Counted from the stretch's first letter, positions 34,394-47,900 are shown. The stretch is 60,238 nucleotides of DNA from Branchiostoma floridae (GCF_000003815.2 NC_049982.1:30052875-30113112), one strand, 5' to 3'. Program-made: numbers and translations. Notes: generated by a model from the sequence alone, not told the origin.

Positions 34394-34665
34394 GTTTATG
34401 GTGTAAATTCTGAAAATCTAGATAACTTCAATCTTTTCGTTGTTGTTTTACCAATATTGTTTATTTGCGTTCTCTCTCATAACTTTACTGAAAATTAAGG
34501 TACTTCTTGTTTTTCTGGTAATAAGAATATTAATTTGCTAAGTGTCCTTGTTTTGATGTGGTCAGGATTAATGGGCTGTGGCGTAGAAGGGGCAAAGCGG
34601 TAGGGTGAAGTCATGACGGAAGTTCATTGTACAAATCAGCTGCAATGCCTACATTTATCGCTAGA

Positions 34666-36400
34666 TGTCAGTGCTAGACCGTGAGGTGAGTGACCTAGAG
34701 GACAGAGGACGGTCAAACAGGAAGAACAAGCAGAACTGGGCAACCCTGGCTGTTTGTTAACAGCTGAACAAATAAATAAATAGGTAAATAAACAAGCAGA
34801 AGTCACCAAGGGTTCAATACTCAGAGACAGCCAATTCAAACCAAGTAAAACTCAGCACCAACAGGCCACGAAACAAGAAACGTTATACAAGAGCAACAAG
34901 AAGTATTAGTCGGAAATCAGGTGAGGCAAACTTTGGTTACCTGGTGTGATATCGGAAGGCAGGTGTCACCAAGAGTTCAATACCCAGACAGACAATTGAG
35001 AACTATACCAAGTCAAACTCAGCACCAACAGACCACGTCCAACGAAATAATAGTCGTTATACAAGTAAAAAAAAAAAACGACAACAATGATCATTCTGAA
35101 ATCAGGTGACACAAAATTTGGTTTCCTTATGACTGATATGATATCGGAAGACAGGTGTCACCAAGAGTTCAATACGCAGACTAAACTGAGCCAATAGACC
35201 ATGTCTAGCTAAACAATATACGCCAAACAAGGACAACAACAATGAACCAGGTGAGTTGCTTTTCTGGTGTCATATCGTAGGACAGCAGGTGCTTCTTCGT
35301 CCTGTTGGTACAGGGTTTATTCAGCATTAGTGGTGGATACAAAACCGTTTTTTTTTTCTTGTTGGACCAGTCAGGAAAAACCGAGCCTAAAAAAACTCAG
35401 TGGATCGGACGTTGGACTGATTAAAAAATGAACAGATTATACCGACTCTATGGCGGCAGGCATTCACGTGTTTTGAGGCTTATTGGTCCAAGAGATAGCA
35501 AGAGCGAAGTGGACCAGAGTTGATTTTTGTCATGTTTCTACAGTCAAACTTGGTCTAACAGAGACAATTGTTGACGTGAAAATAGGAATTATTATTCCAG
35601 ATTTCTTTGTAGTGAAATGGACCATCGTTTTGAGTATTTCCATACAATATTCACAAACAATTAGGTTCAGGTCAGGACCTGGACCTGATCCTCTGAACCT
35701 GGACCTTACTTGTTTCTGTACAGGTACCTACCCCCACCCCTTTTCAGTACCGTGCATAACGGTGATATCACTCCCTGTAAATAGCGTTGCGATATCAAGA
35801 CTAAGAATGCTACTTTGTGTCACATTGTCAAAACCAAAGGTCACGTTGGGCAGGGGTGAAAGTGTGGAGCTAATGTCACCACCAGGGGTTGGCGGAAAAA
35901 CCTGACCAGTCCGGGTAGTGGAAAAACCTGTCTAGTGTAGAAATAGTGTTTGCATAGGTGCGACAAGTCTAAGATTACTAAGAGGATGAAAAAAAAACAG
36001 TAATTAAAATCATAATTTGTGCAAAAACAACTCGTGGATAGAAAAAGAGAAATCAATCACATTTTTTTATCGGAATACGTGTCTGATTTTTCATTTCACT
36101 TTTTAGTCATCGTATTACAACTCAGTTAGCCATTTGTGTCATAAAGCTTGGGTGCACTATATGCATATGATTTCGAATACTACGTAAGAATACGATTTTT
36201 TATACTTTTATGCATGGGGTTGACAGAAAAGGCTGGACTGTCTACCTGGTTATGCACATTCATAATGATCACTGCTGAAGATATGGATCATAGACTTAGT
36301 GATCAACATGACGTCAGCCAAGTATCATTATTATGTCCTCTCTTTCAGATCAAAGAAAGTACAGTTTGATGTTCAATTGATCATCAGCAGGTTTGTCAAG
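34666..36400. other. Spacer before the ABHD6-like gene with 165-190 bp tandem repeats
   Basis: Between about 34800 and 35300 a segment containing CACCAAGAGTTCAATAC, CTCAGCACCAACAG and GATATCGGAAG recurs at about 34805, 34967 and 35160. After that no gene is seen. A pyrimidine-rich stretch ending CTCTCTTTCAG just before 36350 could be the acceptor of a 5' untranslated exon of the following hydrolase gene. Confidence 0.5.
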
Positions 36401-39385
36401 ATGGAGGTCATCTCTACAGTTATCCAGTTGGCTGTAGGAGCCATACTGACCACTCTGGCACTGGCTGTCTCCCTATACTACACTAAGCCTGCCTATGTCG
36501 TGCATTTCTTTTTAAGGTAAAATTCACAACTGCCTGATTGTTCGGTCTTCACACAATATAAATTGTATTTCCTTTGCTTTCCTTTCAGTCAAGCTTACAT
36601 ACAATACGTTTTTGGCGTCAACGTTGGGATGGGTTCACAATCAAAACTCACGCAGGAGAAACAGCAAAATGGTAAAGGTGGAAATGCAACATAGTTATAG
36701 TAAGGTGCAGTACTCAATGTAATATAGTAAGTGGGGCCTAACATCTGCTTGGAGTAACTGGCAGAGTTGTTTATCGATTTACGACTAAAAAAAAGAATTA
36801 TGCCTCAAGTTTTAATATTAAAAAATGTGGCAGGTTGAGTACATGGAGGGCAGGCTGTACCACCAAGAGTGTAAAAGTGGGGGAGCAGCAGTTTACCTAC
36901 ATGGAGAGGGGACAGTCGAGTAAGAATCAACCATCGCTGCTCCTCATCCACGGGTTTGCAGGCAGGAAGGAGAGTTTTTGTGATATGATCATGGTCAGTG
37001 GCAGTCTCTGTCTAATTTTTTTAATGTACGATTTTCTTTTTGATTTATGATAATGTTAGACATCTGCCTTATTTTAGGGGGAAGTGTAAATGCAGAATCC
37101 TACCGGAAATAAGCTGGGACTTGGTTTTGAACTGTTTATCTGAATTCGTAAAATGTGATAATGACATAACTTGAATACGTTGGAAATTAGTTACAAATGT
37201 CAAATTAATCTCATTTGTTTTAAATTCTGAATATTTATTTGCAGTTTTGACGTCACAATTCTACAATACAACATATAACAAAAAATCCCTTTTTTTGGAT
37301 ATATTGGGTAACCAATTATCCTTTTTGAATTTATGCATATCAAGTCGAAGCCCTTGTAATTTGAAACCCCGTTGGTCGACTTAATAGCTCTACATAGTGC
37401 CATGTTATAAAAATAACGGAAATTGGTTACCACGTGGATAAAGGTGAACTAGCTTGAATTCCGTTCATCTGCTTGTGTGATTATTCCACCTGTAGCACCT
37501 GCCCAAACACCTGTACCTGATTGCTGTAGACTTACCTAGACACAGAGACACCTGCATGGAGTCTAAGGCTGACATCAGGATGGAGGCCATTGTTATGAAG
37601 CTGCACCAGGTACGGGTAAAAATCAGAGCAGGCTTTGACAAGCAGATCTTCTTTGGCATTCAAGCATCTTATAGGATGTTGGAGTTTTCTTTTACAGTAT
37701 AACACCACCAGAGTAATGTCTCTCATTTGCTGACGTTTTGACGCCTGTCACACATCTTCCTTGGATTCGGGTTCTGACTGGAGTTCTGCCTCTGCGCCAC
37801 TATATATATGTGATGTACTGGAGACACGATTAGAGGAATACAAGAAGAAATCTGGCAACAAAGGCCATAAGATCTCAGTAAATTAAGGCGTGCACAGAAA
37901 GAAAACATGATCTTCAGCAACGGGCCACAATGTCAGAAACAACTGGCATAATTGACTGAGATGGGAACAAGGAGACAGTGAAGACAATGGGTGCATTCGG
38001 TGGATGAAAGCTGCTTGGATAAGATATGACTCAGTGAACCCCAGTAATAAACCGGGTCAAGGGGGGATACAAACTTAGCCACATTTGGGATTGTGTTCTC
38101 GTTACAAAAGTGCCAACTACATCAGCTACACATGACGACAAGAAGCAGCACTCTAGTCAGAAGCTCTGCGAGGAAGATGTCTGACGGGCATCAAGACGCG
38201 AGCAGGCATTACTGTTTGTGTAAATGAAAACTCCAACATCAATATCTGCTGTTGAGAAGAAATTTTAGCTAGTGATGTATAATGTAGCTACCAGATTACT
38301 AACCTAAGTAGTCAATGAATTATATACTGAACAGAATACCATACGTTAGGCCTATGTTACTTTAAAATCACAAACTGTCCATTAAATACTACATTGAAGA
38401 AATTATGCTGCATAAGAAGTGATCTTGCTTTGCATATATTTGACGATAATTATTTAAAAAAAGTTATAATCATCTTACACAGCAATCAATGTTTTGTGCA
38501 TTTGTAGTTCGTCAGCGTGGTTGGCCTTGACCGCACCCCTCTGCATGTAATGGGACAGTCCATGGGCAGCGGCCTTGCGGGATGTTATGCAGCTTTTTAT
38601 CCTGATGAAGTGTCTTTACTCACCATGGCTGGTCCTTCCTGTAAGTATCGTGTTTTCCCCAGTAGGAAAAACATATTGTTTTTGTTGGTGTGATCTACTT
38701 CTTCCTTAGAATTCTTCTGCCTATGCCATGAGGACTAATCAGAGCTTAGGTCTGATAGTGACATCGGAACTGTAATAAAAACCAATTAGATGTAAGGTAC
38801 CGGTGGCAGCTCTATTAATGTAGAAAGTTGCCTATACTTTCCTATGATTGATGATGTGGGTCAAAATGCCCTTAAAGTTGCCGAATTACATCAATTGTTT
38901 GATTGTGTTTCTCAGTACATATTTCATTCAAGAAACGCTTAAAAGTCAAGACTGTAGCATTCAGGACATAGCTAAGGTGTTATGTCCATTTTATTTTTCT
39001 TTGTCCAGACAATTACGATTTTGTTGTCGTGGATGTGTGTGTACTTTCTGTGGCGGTACTGAAGTGGTACCTCTGGCTCTTGTATATCGTGTTCATGCCA
39101 TATATATTGCCACGGTTAATGCCACGGTGATTTACATCATTCACCCGGACGGGAGACCTGGCGCATATGAAAGGGTATGGGGCGGTATAACCCCGTCGTG
39201 TGTAAACATATGCGAACATGTGCGATCATGTCGACCGATGATGTATGTTCGTCTGTATCACTGTGGATCTGCCGCTACCAGCCCAAAGCTGCCTAGGCAG
39301 ATCTGTGTAATGAGTTGTATCATTGGCAAATAAATAAAAAATAAAAATAAATATATCAAGGTTGCATGCAATACAAACACGCACA

Positions 39386-39468
<83 letters not shown>

Positions 39469-40722
39469 GTAAAATCTTTAGAGCCTACCTCAATTAATAG
39501 ACTAATACATCATGTACCAAGATGTTAGAATACATGGATTGCTTATGATAAAAAGTAAAACCCTGCACATAGTTTTTTTCACTGTTTCTGTCTTCTCATA
39601 GATATAAAGTCTCCAGTGCAGGGTCTGATGTTTGAGAAGATTACCCAGGGGAATAAACATCTGCTGGTTCCTGAGACTGTGGAGCAGGCAGAGGAGATGT
39701 TTCATATCTCCCTGTACAACAAGGCACTCATACCGCCTAAACAGGTATTCTCAAATACTGATTATGTAAATACTTTGCATAATCAATGTGAAAGTGTCAT
39801 AATTCCATAGAGGTAAATGGTAGGGATTTCCTACTTGTGACGTAAGTTAGTTAAACTTGTACACCACGATGCATAGATTATCTGATGTGTAGGTCATTTG
39901 CATAATTTATGATGGGATGTTTTTGTTTTGCATAACCGGCGCATTAATCCTTCAATAGTAACATGTCTAAATACTTATTTGTTTACATAACCGCAGTTGT
40001 TGAAAGGAGTTGTGGACTACTACATGACACCCTATCTTAGCTTCTTTAAGGAAAGTAAGTATCTTGTCACTGTGTAATTGTCACTTCAATTTTGTGGTAT
40101 TAGACTGGACGGTATCTTAAGTCCCTATGTGTAACCTTACAACTTTATATGTACAGTAAGCAGTATCATTGAGCTTTCTTCAAGACTGAATGATAAGACT
40201 TTGCTATTTACATCCAGTTCACAAGGCATGCCAAATAGCAATAAGTCAAGTAACTGGTTATGATTTTGGAAACGGTCAAACGTTTTAGGTGGCATCCACT
40301 ACCTTTATATCGGTGACACCGATGAGATGTTGTTGAACAGCAGGTTTTATACCACAATTATGAATGAATATGCGAATGAGATTAAGACATTTGTTTCTTT
40401 AATGCCAATAAGAAACAAAAGTAAGACATAGCCAAGACAAGATTGATGCAAATGAGTCAATTGTAGCTCGAATTTGTACATGAACTAAATGATGTCATGC
40501 GGATGTAGGGGCAATGAGTCCTAATTGCCGGAAATTTTGTATTGCGTAGGCCTCCGTTCCTGTTTAAGGTGGGATTGTACATTCTATCATATATTGCCAA
40601 TAAGTCTTTGTTTTGTTCATGTTCCAGTGTGTGATGTAATACTGGAACAAGAAGACGCCCTAACGCCTTACCTTCGCAAGATTTCTGCACCAACGCAGAT
40701 CATGTGGGGAAGACATGAACAG
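36401..40722 (+). CDS. ABHD6-like alpha/beta hydrolase, seven exons, apparently lacking the final exon
   Basis: Exons 36401-36516, 36834-36993, 37496-37609, 38508-38640, 39602-39744, 39997-40054 and 40628-40722 join in frame to 273 codons. ABHD6 is a membrane monoacylglycerol lipase of about 337 residues. Visible are an N-terminal membrane helix (residues about 5-30), the oxyanion region LLLIHGFAG, the nucleophile elbow GQSMGS with its serine, and the acid-turn strand PTQIMWGRHEQ. Oddities: the acid position, Asp in vertebrate ABHD6 (GKQDQ), reads Glu here; the usual D-x-P-G-H turn reads DLPRHRD; and I find no downstream exon with the catalytic histidine before the next gene. Reading on past the last donor gives a stop after four codons. 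It could be a diverged paralogue, a decaying copy, or a gene whose last exon I missed. Confidence 0.8.
38880..39105. repeat. Dispersed repeat in intron 4, inverted copy of 21465-21680
   Basis: Read on the opposite strand, this segment matches unit B around 21465-21680, including CGTGTTCATGCCATATAT, GTACTTTCTGTGG and TTATGTCCATTTTAT. The match resumes after an extra insert (next entry) with GTTGCATGCAATA and the CA repeat. It is not part of the coding sequence. Confidence 0.7.
39106..39352 (+). mobile_element. Retroposon-like insertion (SINE or LINE 3' end)
   Basis: Compared with the related sequence at 21465 this is an extra block of about 245 bp inserted at an ATATAT site. It ends in an A-rich AAATAAATAAAAAATAAAAA tail followed by TATATC, consistent with a target-primed retroposition. 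I see no reliable tRNA or 5S promoter boxes. Confidence 0.5.
39388..39466. repeat. CA microsatellite
   Basis: An almost pure CA repeat of about 75 bp in intron 4 of the ABHD6-like gene. Confidence 0.95.
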
Positions 40723-41255
40723 GTACTTTCAACATAAACTTCGCAGCAAAAGACTTAGTTTGGAATATTCAACGTTGGTCGATCAAACATCCATTTTACA
40801 CCTTTGTCAGTCATACCATTGATTACAAGTTAATCGGATACTAATCTCCAAGCAGATTCCTCCGTGGCAAGACGGTAACATAAGCTGGGGAAGGACTTTA
40901 GCCGGCAGAGGTGTAAAATTTGCCACGCATCGGATATGGCACTCAGGCTACTGATACTCCAAGTCTGAGTTATATTTCTGAACTACCACTTAGGCCATAT
41001 TGATTTAATTACATGTATGACCTCCCCACACGTATCAATTTGATCCATCCTTCCCCCAAAAGTATTCTGACTGTGCTGGATGTAAATCATACAAAGCAGC
41101 TGTGTAATGGGCCACATATGCATGTAAGCCAAGCCATAAATTAAGAAGAAAAAATACTATAGGAAAACGGACACTAATACCATTCCAAACTCAAAAAAGA
41201 TGAGACAGGACAAATCTTAGAATGAAGAATCTTTTGTTCGGTTTACAACACCGAT

Positions 41256-41765
41256 CCCTATCCTGACATGGCTTTTTTGGCATTCCCTGGACTGGGGGTG
41301 GGGAGGGGGTGATGGGTGCTCATTGCCCCCCCCCCCCCTTCGTATTTTTAAAATGGCTTACTGTACGATCACCGAATTTGCAGGGGGTGTTGTGCTCGCC
41401 GAGTTTCATAATTCCTGAAATTTATGTCATTATGACGTAATATGACGTAATCATGACGTCATTATTTGATTTTATTACCTAAAACGGGGAATTACCATAA
41501 TACTTAAATATTTAAATTGTTAATGTTCAACTAAGATGTGTTAGATATTAAAGATACATGAAAAGAAGTTTAGTTTAGCAAGAACATCTTGAAATTCCAT
41601 TGTTTAAGGCAAAATTAGCGCCTTTTGGAAAATTTGCCTTTCAGAAACCCGTTGCCACGACAATATTCTAGGAAAAGTCACCAAGTTTGGTTGTTCTAGC
41701 ACTAGCCGTTTGGGAGCAATACGACGTCAAAGTTGGCGCAGGCACTTTTATCCCAGTCTTGATAA
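41256..41765. mobile_element. Diverged, shortened relative of the piggyBac-like element at 46187
   Basis: It shares TGGCTTTTTTGGCATTCCCTGGAC with a G run, an ATGACGTAAT/ATGACGTCAT-rich centre, GTTGCCACGACAATATTCTAGGAAAA and AAAGTTGGCGCAGGC near the end. The terminal CCCTATTCAG sequences are degraded. Confidence 0.6.
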
Positions 41766-43105
41766 ATCCAGTCAGTCAGTTATCCGAACATCGTTTGATA
41801 ACAAATACTCTGTAAACGCTTGATATAAAAACTCTGTACTCCGGATATCACTCCATAACAAATACTCGTTAATACTTGACAGCAAACACTCTACACTCTC
41901 ATTCTGTGAAGGAGGTCACCGGAGATTGACCGAAAATTTAGGGGTATGTCCCTACAGTTATTACAGTGTTGGAAGGAAAGTTTAGCAATTTTCTACACTC
42001 TGATTACAAGTACTGGACGACCTTCTTTAATGTATATAATGTACATGTTGCATTTACATTATGGTGATCATGATCATGCCAAATAGCTTTATTTTATAAA
42101 TACTATGTCTTGTAATATTGCTTTACTTACATTGTATCATTTAGTACACTTGTTAGGCCTAGTAAGTAATCACAGATTGTGTATCTTTAGCAATTCTCCG
42201 CCATGCATTGTATAACATTGTACGTAAAAACCTAGGGTGAAAGGAAAACTATGTAGACAGACTAAAACTATTTTTCATAAATTCCGAAATATACATGTGT
42301 GTATGATATGACGTACTGTTTAATCTGTCATTCAAATCTTAAATTCAAAATGCCACCCAACCCAACAACACATCTTTATTACCATGTAGGTAACATATAC
42401 TCTTCTAATACGTACAAAATAGAAACTTTCTGGGATTGAATTAAATTTATAGCACGTTTCTTTACCTAAACATGTCTTTCATCTAACATTTAATACAAGA
42501 GGTGATCATTAATTTTCAAAGCCTTGCCTATAGAAATAAGGTGCACAACTAACTCAAATTTTGCTGATAGCTGATAATTTACTCTATCCTTTCCGCAAAA
42601 ATAATCACAGCATTTAGTGACCTTGTGTATCTTTTGTCCCGGAAATACTATGGCCTGATTTTTTTGTGGTAGATGGCCCTTGATGTGAGGAGGTTAGAAG
42701 CGGTGTAGGTTCAGGTTATTTGTTATTGGTTATTTGGTGGGCCGACTACTCACTCTTTGCAGCCAGGGGCTCAATTGCGAGCAGCTTACAAGAGGCGGGG
42801 CTAAATCGCAAGTGTCTGGAGCGAGCTGCCACTCAGGTGACCTCAATACGACTGTCGCAAGTGTCTGGAGCGAGCTACCATTCTGCGCCACTCAGGTGAC
42901 CTCAATACGACTGTCGCAAGTGTCTGGAGCGAGCTGCCATTCGGCGCCACTCAGGTGACCTCAATACGACAGAAATTGCCCCAGGTGCGGCCAAGGGACG
43001 GTATGCTTTGAACCACTCACACCGCACCACCACACGTGTGGCTGGTTCTATAACGTGTCTGGGGTATGGCTCTCCCCAGACACGGGTCCCATACATTAGC
43101 TTGTT

Positions 43106-44335
43106 ACCTCCATGAAATGTAATGGAATGGAGGTTATATTTTACCCTGCGTTTGTCTTTGTGTGTGTAAACAAGATAACTCAAGAACGGCTTGGTGGATT
43201 GGTTTCATACTTGGTGTTGGTAGGGTGTGGTGAAAGCTGAAAATGATTAGATTTTGGGCCCCCTAGCGGCTTCCCTTTGTACTGCAGCGCAACTTCCGGG
43301 TGTGTTTTCTCATCTTTTGAACAAGCTATGGTCACGAATTTTAAGTGTTAGATAGCTCTTGTGGTCAGGAATTAGTGACATAAGTTTGGGCCCCCTAGCG
43401 GCTAGTTTAGGGATAGCAGGGGCATTTTTGTCATAAACTTCTGAAGCATTACAACCCCCCAGCCTGGTTTGGTTGATTCCACCCCTAGCCTGCACAGCAC
43501 AGTTGACGCGTTCCTTAGGCCCATGGGTCATGACTCCTTGACCTCCACGTGTCACAGGCGGACCGTACCATGTAGTTCAAAATGGGTAGAAATTTGTTGG
43601 TAAAAAGGACTTTTCATAACTCAAGAAGGGAAGAACGGATTTTAATGATTTTTGGTATGCAGGTACCTTAGACAATGTTTTACAAAATTAAATACTAATT
43701 ATGCAAAATAGGAATACATTTGCATAGTTAATGGGAATATTCCATCATAGCAGTTTTTTCTATGCATCTCTTGTCCTGGACGTGATATGGTCTTGACATT
43801 TGGGTGGTAGATAGCTTTCAGTGTCATGACAAGGTGGGACAAGTTTCATCCCCCTAACATTTAATTTCTAAACTGCAGAGGCATTGTTGTCAAGACATTC
43901 CAAAGAGGATAACTGCAGAAAGGATTGACGGATTGGCATCATATTAGGCATGCGGATACCTTAGTCAAAGATGTTCATAATGATATACATGTTATGCAAA
44001 TGAGGACTTAATTTACATAATTAATGAAAAAAATTGTATAATTCCATTGTTTTCAATAGCTGGACTTCAATAAATGTAACACATGTTCATTATGATAGGT
44101 GGAATATAAGCAGATACGAATTATGGTAATGAGGAACTTATTTACATAATTTCTAATAATGTAAAAATTGCAAAACCGCTTTATGATTAATAATTGGAAT
44201 TTTATAATTGTTTAATGTGTACGTTAGTCAATGATGAACAACACCATGCATAAATTATGTTAACAAGTTAGTCAATTGCATGAAATTTACAAAAGCTCTA
44301 AATTTTCATGGAGGTATGAGGTCGCCGAACTCCAG
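43106..44335. mobile_element. Dispersed inverted-repeat element (ACCTCCATGAAA ends)
   Basis: Begins near ACCTCCATGAAATG (43106) and ends near TTTTCATGGAGGTATGAGGTC (44308-44330), an inverted pair. A similar pair, GACCTCATAACTCTATGAAA and TTTTTCATGGAGATA, bounds about 50338-51002. The interior has AACTCAAGAACGG and CCCCCTAGCGGC blocks. No transposase is visible; exact borders are uncertain. Confidence 0.4.
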
Positions 44336-44921
44336 TTTTGAAAGTTGCGTTACGGTCCAAAGCTGGAACGTGCAATCTTGCACGTAGCTATAGATATGCA
44401 TAAAAATCCTTCCTGCCAAAATCAGGTTCTTTGAAAGCTTTATTCTCAGAATTCATCTGACGCACTCCTTATTTGGGTATAATCCGTAGGCCGGTTTCTT
44501 TAATAAGAGTTTGAATAATACCATAGTATGGGCGTGGGTTCACGTTTACTTTTAGATTAGTCTGGCCTTTTTTCTTGTTTACCAAAGACAGAAAACATTA
44601 TAAGCCCTTGCTGTGTAAGTCAAAAAGCAAAGCAACAATTCACACGTACGTTTTGGGATGTTTCCTCAGTTCGAGCTTTGTCTGGCAAAAAACTAACAAG
44701 GTATTTCTAGCTGTTAGATTGTTCTTTAACAGCTTTCTCTCTTCTAAACAATTTCTTGGATTTAGTCTAGATCTGGACCTTTTTGTCTTCTTGGACAGTC
44801 CTAGTAGGATATATCACCGGAGTAGGCGTAGTTAGCCAGGCGGAGTAGAAGCTTGCAGTGGCCGAGCGTTCTCAACTGACAGCCGTTAAGGAGCGCTGGT
44901 GACTACCTGCAAGTTCGGGAG

Positions 44922-47900
44922 ATGAATCAGAACCCAGAACACACTTACGGGCACCGAGAGGCTGAAGACGTCAGCGAGGGGTATGAAGAAGATCATTGCT
45001 CCAACTACTACTACAAAAACCCAGAGGATGTTAGCAAGACATTTGAGGAAGAGTCTTGCTCCCACGACTACGACAAAGCGGAGGATGTTTACAAGTACGA
45101 AGTGCCTGAGGATGTTAGCAAGACGTTTGATGAGGAGTCTTGCTCCCAAGACAAAGACGAACAAGAGGATGCTTACGGGTACAAAGATCCTAAGGAAGTC
45201 AGCTTTGCATACAGGACCAAAGGTACGTTATAATATTGAATACTACGCGTAAACCTATTTGATGCAGTTTGCTATGATATTAACCATGCATTCCCAATCA
45301 TATTGAAGGCAAAGAACGAAACAAAGTGACTGTAACTACATTGTCAAATACTAGTATGTTTCTGCTTTGAAAATGACTTCGTCGCCAAAGAGGACATGCC
45401 TTCAAGCCATGGAATGATAGCCAAGCCTTTAGGGTCATTTTTGTACAACAACAAAGATCTACATCTGATAAAAAGTTGAGTCAGAAATACGTTTCTTTTC
45501 TGCATTTTCAGCCGCTCAGTGATAATTCGAAAATCGAAATATTTGGGAAATGTGTATTTGGGATAGCTACACAGCAAATGCATTTGATAGACAATGAATT
45601 ATACTTGTAGAAAAATCTTAATAACTATGTTACATCTGATGGCTATTTCATGTTTCTATCAGAATTATGAATTTCGAGGGAATATTTTACACTCTGGGAC
45701 TAACACCACTTAAACGTTAGGCAAAAAAAAAGCCTTGTACTAAAACCAAACTCTACAAATAATTCACACATACATGTATTAATGAAAATAACAATTGTAG
45801 TGTTTCAATAATAGGACATTCATAAGCGTAATGTTTTTGATTTGTGGCAGGTGAAACATTAACAGATACTAAATATGCAAATGGTCAAATTTGCAGAGCT
45901 AACATAATTTTAAAGGGGGTAATTACCTACTTGTGACACGTGTAAGTTAGTGAAAGATGTACACGTGTACGCAACAATAGATAGATTATTTTTTTATGTA
46001 AATGTCCAATTAATTTGCATAATTCTTGATAAAAGGCAAACACGGGATTCTGCCACAAAGGGCTTCTGCACATACAACATAATTCTATGTATTCTTGGTA
46101 AAAGCCCATCATTAAAATAATCGATCATGCTAATTCCAGCCTTATTGGCACAATCAAAGAGATAAGATGAAAATAAATGTGCAAACTTAACCCTATTCAG
46201 ACCGGGCTTTTTTGGTCATCCCTGGACGGGGGGGTGTGGCTTTTGAGGCCCTCCACTTCTAAGTCCTCTAACTCTTGAACGACGTGCCGTAGGGCCACCA
46301 AAGTTTCAGGACATGATATCGACATAATATCTGACGAGTATATGACGTTTGACGTTACGTTGACGTAAAATGACGTAATTATGACGTCATCAATTTGATT
46401 ATATTGGCCGGACCCATGAAAAAAGGGTATTCTCAGAAAACTTCAAGTTATACTACAAAAATGTAACAACAAGTGCAGATAACAATACTAATGTTCATTA
46501 CGACTTGTATTGCCAATAGCAACATCGATGACGTCATAATGACGTCATAAAATGAAGTCATGCACATCTAAGATACGAGTTAGGCTCCGCCATATTATAT
46601 CCACTACCTTGAATTTTTAAAAGTACTTTTTTTGCGACAAATAATCACAAAGGGCAATCGAAATAGACTAAATTCATTCATTTAGATGGTTTTTGATGAA
46701 AAAATACCAGGTAGTTGCAAATTTTAAGGGATAATTAGCTTGTTATTCTTGATCTGGCCATACGGTCCGCCATCTTGGATTTTGGGCTGATGACGTCATC
46801 AAATTAGCATAATTTATGCATATATAATTATGAAAGATATGCTAAATGATATAAGATTTTATTTATGTTACAAAATAGCAGTCATATAGCAAATAAATGT
46901 GAAAAATACATTGTTAGAACCAAAATAGTGATTTTTGGCAAAACAGCCTGTCAGCAGACGGTTGCCATGGTAACACGAAAAATGGAAAATTTGTCAAACT
47001 TCGTGAAATTGTTGCCAACAATATTTTAGGAAAACTCACTAAATTTGGTGGCTTTAGCGTAAGGCATTCTGGCGTTATAGGACATCGAAGTTGGCGCAGG
47101 CCTCAAAAGCCCCCCCCCCCCGGTCTGAATAGGGTTAAGGCTTTTAACATTTCATACAGTTTAAATTTCCGAAATCTTGTTTGGCCTGTTACCATGACGA
47201 CATATGGTTTTGAGCAGAAAGAAAGCTATTTTGAGGGCTTTTAAGTCAAACAGATTTTTCTGATTGGCGCTGTCCTTACTTGTTGCGTATCTGAAAGTCC
47301 TGCCATGTCACGTGTTTGAAAGTCCTATTATGGAAACACTGTAATTACATTGTTTTTATCAATTATGCAAATTTCAACCGTACCATTCTCTGAATGCATT
47401 CTCTGCCTCTCCCGTTGTATCTCAGACCGTGTCCTGGCAATATGGAGTAGATTGAAATCCAACAAGGTTTGCTGGCTTGCAATGGGATTCGGACTTCTGG
47501 TCGTGGCATCAGTTATCATCGCTGGCATCCTGGCGACTCAGATCACCGCGGGTGGGAGGGTAAGCTTTAATGTGGTCTTTTTATATGGTATTTCAACTTA
47601 GGCCACAGCAAGTAAATTTAATGGATGACATCCTCTGCAAACTGCAAAAATAATGAGGTAGGGCGAAAAAAAAACAAGACGGGTGAAAAAACAAGATGGC
47701 TAATTTTCAAAATAGACACCATAACAAGAATTGAAAAATTGGAATTGTATCACTAACCATGCTGGCAACTACACTGATGACTTCCATATTGGTGCCACTC
47801 TTACAGCTATCCTGCAAGTTTCACTTCTGCTGCTACGGTCAAGGCTACCTATCTAGTGTCAATTCTATATACAAACATACCAAAAATCATGATAATCCGT

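Larger units (their letters stand above)
17104..34665. repeat. Segmental duplication unit B (about 17.6 kb)
   Basis: The direct copy of 1822-16991, with the same order of genes and repeats. Its extra length comes mainly from a CACTA-like insertion at 26844-30253. Other differences are a shorter receptor repeat tail, a GAAA microsatellite in the PGAP4-like intron, loss of the CT tract, and a shorter 35-bp VNTR. Confidence 0.92.
40723..44921. other. Intergenic stretch between hydrolase and lectin genes
   Basis: No coding exon was found, although I looked for an exon encoding a G-H-S-x-x-x-E-R-P like end for the hydrolase. It contains a single MITE end (about 40851), a diverged relative of the piggyBac-like element (about 41256-41765), three 59-60 bp tandem units of CTCAGGTGACCTCAATACGA type (42790-42970), and a larger dispersed element around 43106-44335. 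Confidence 0.45.
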
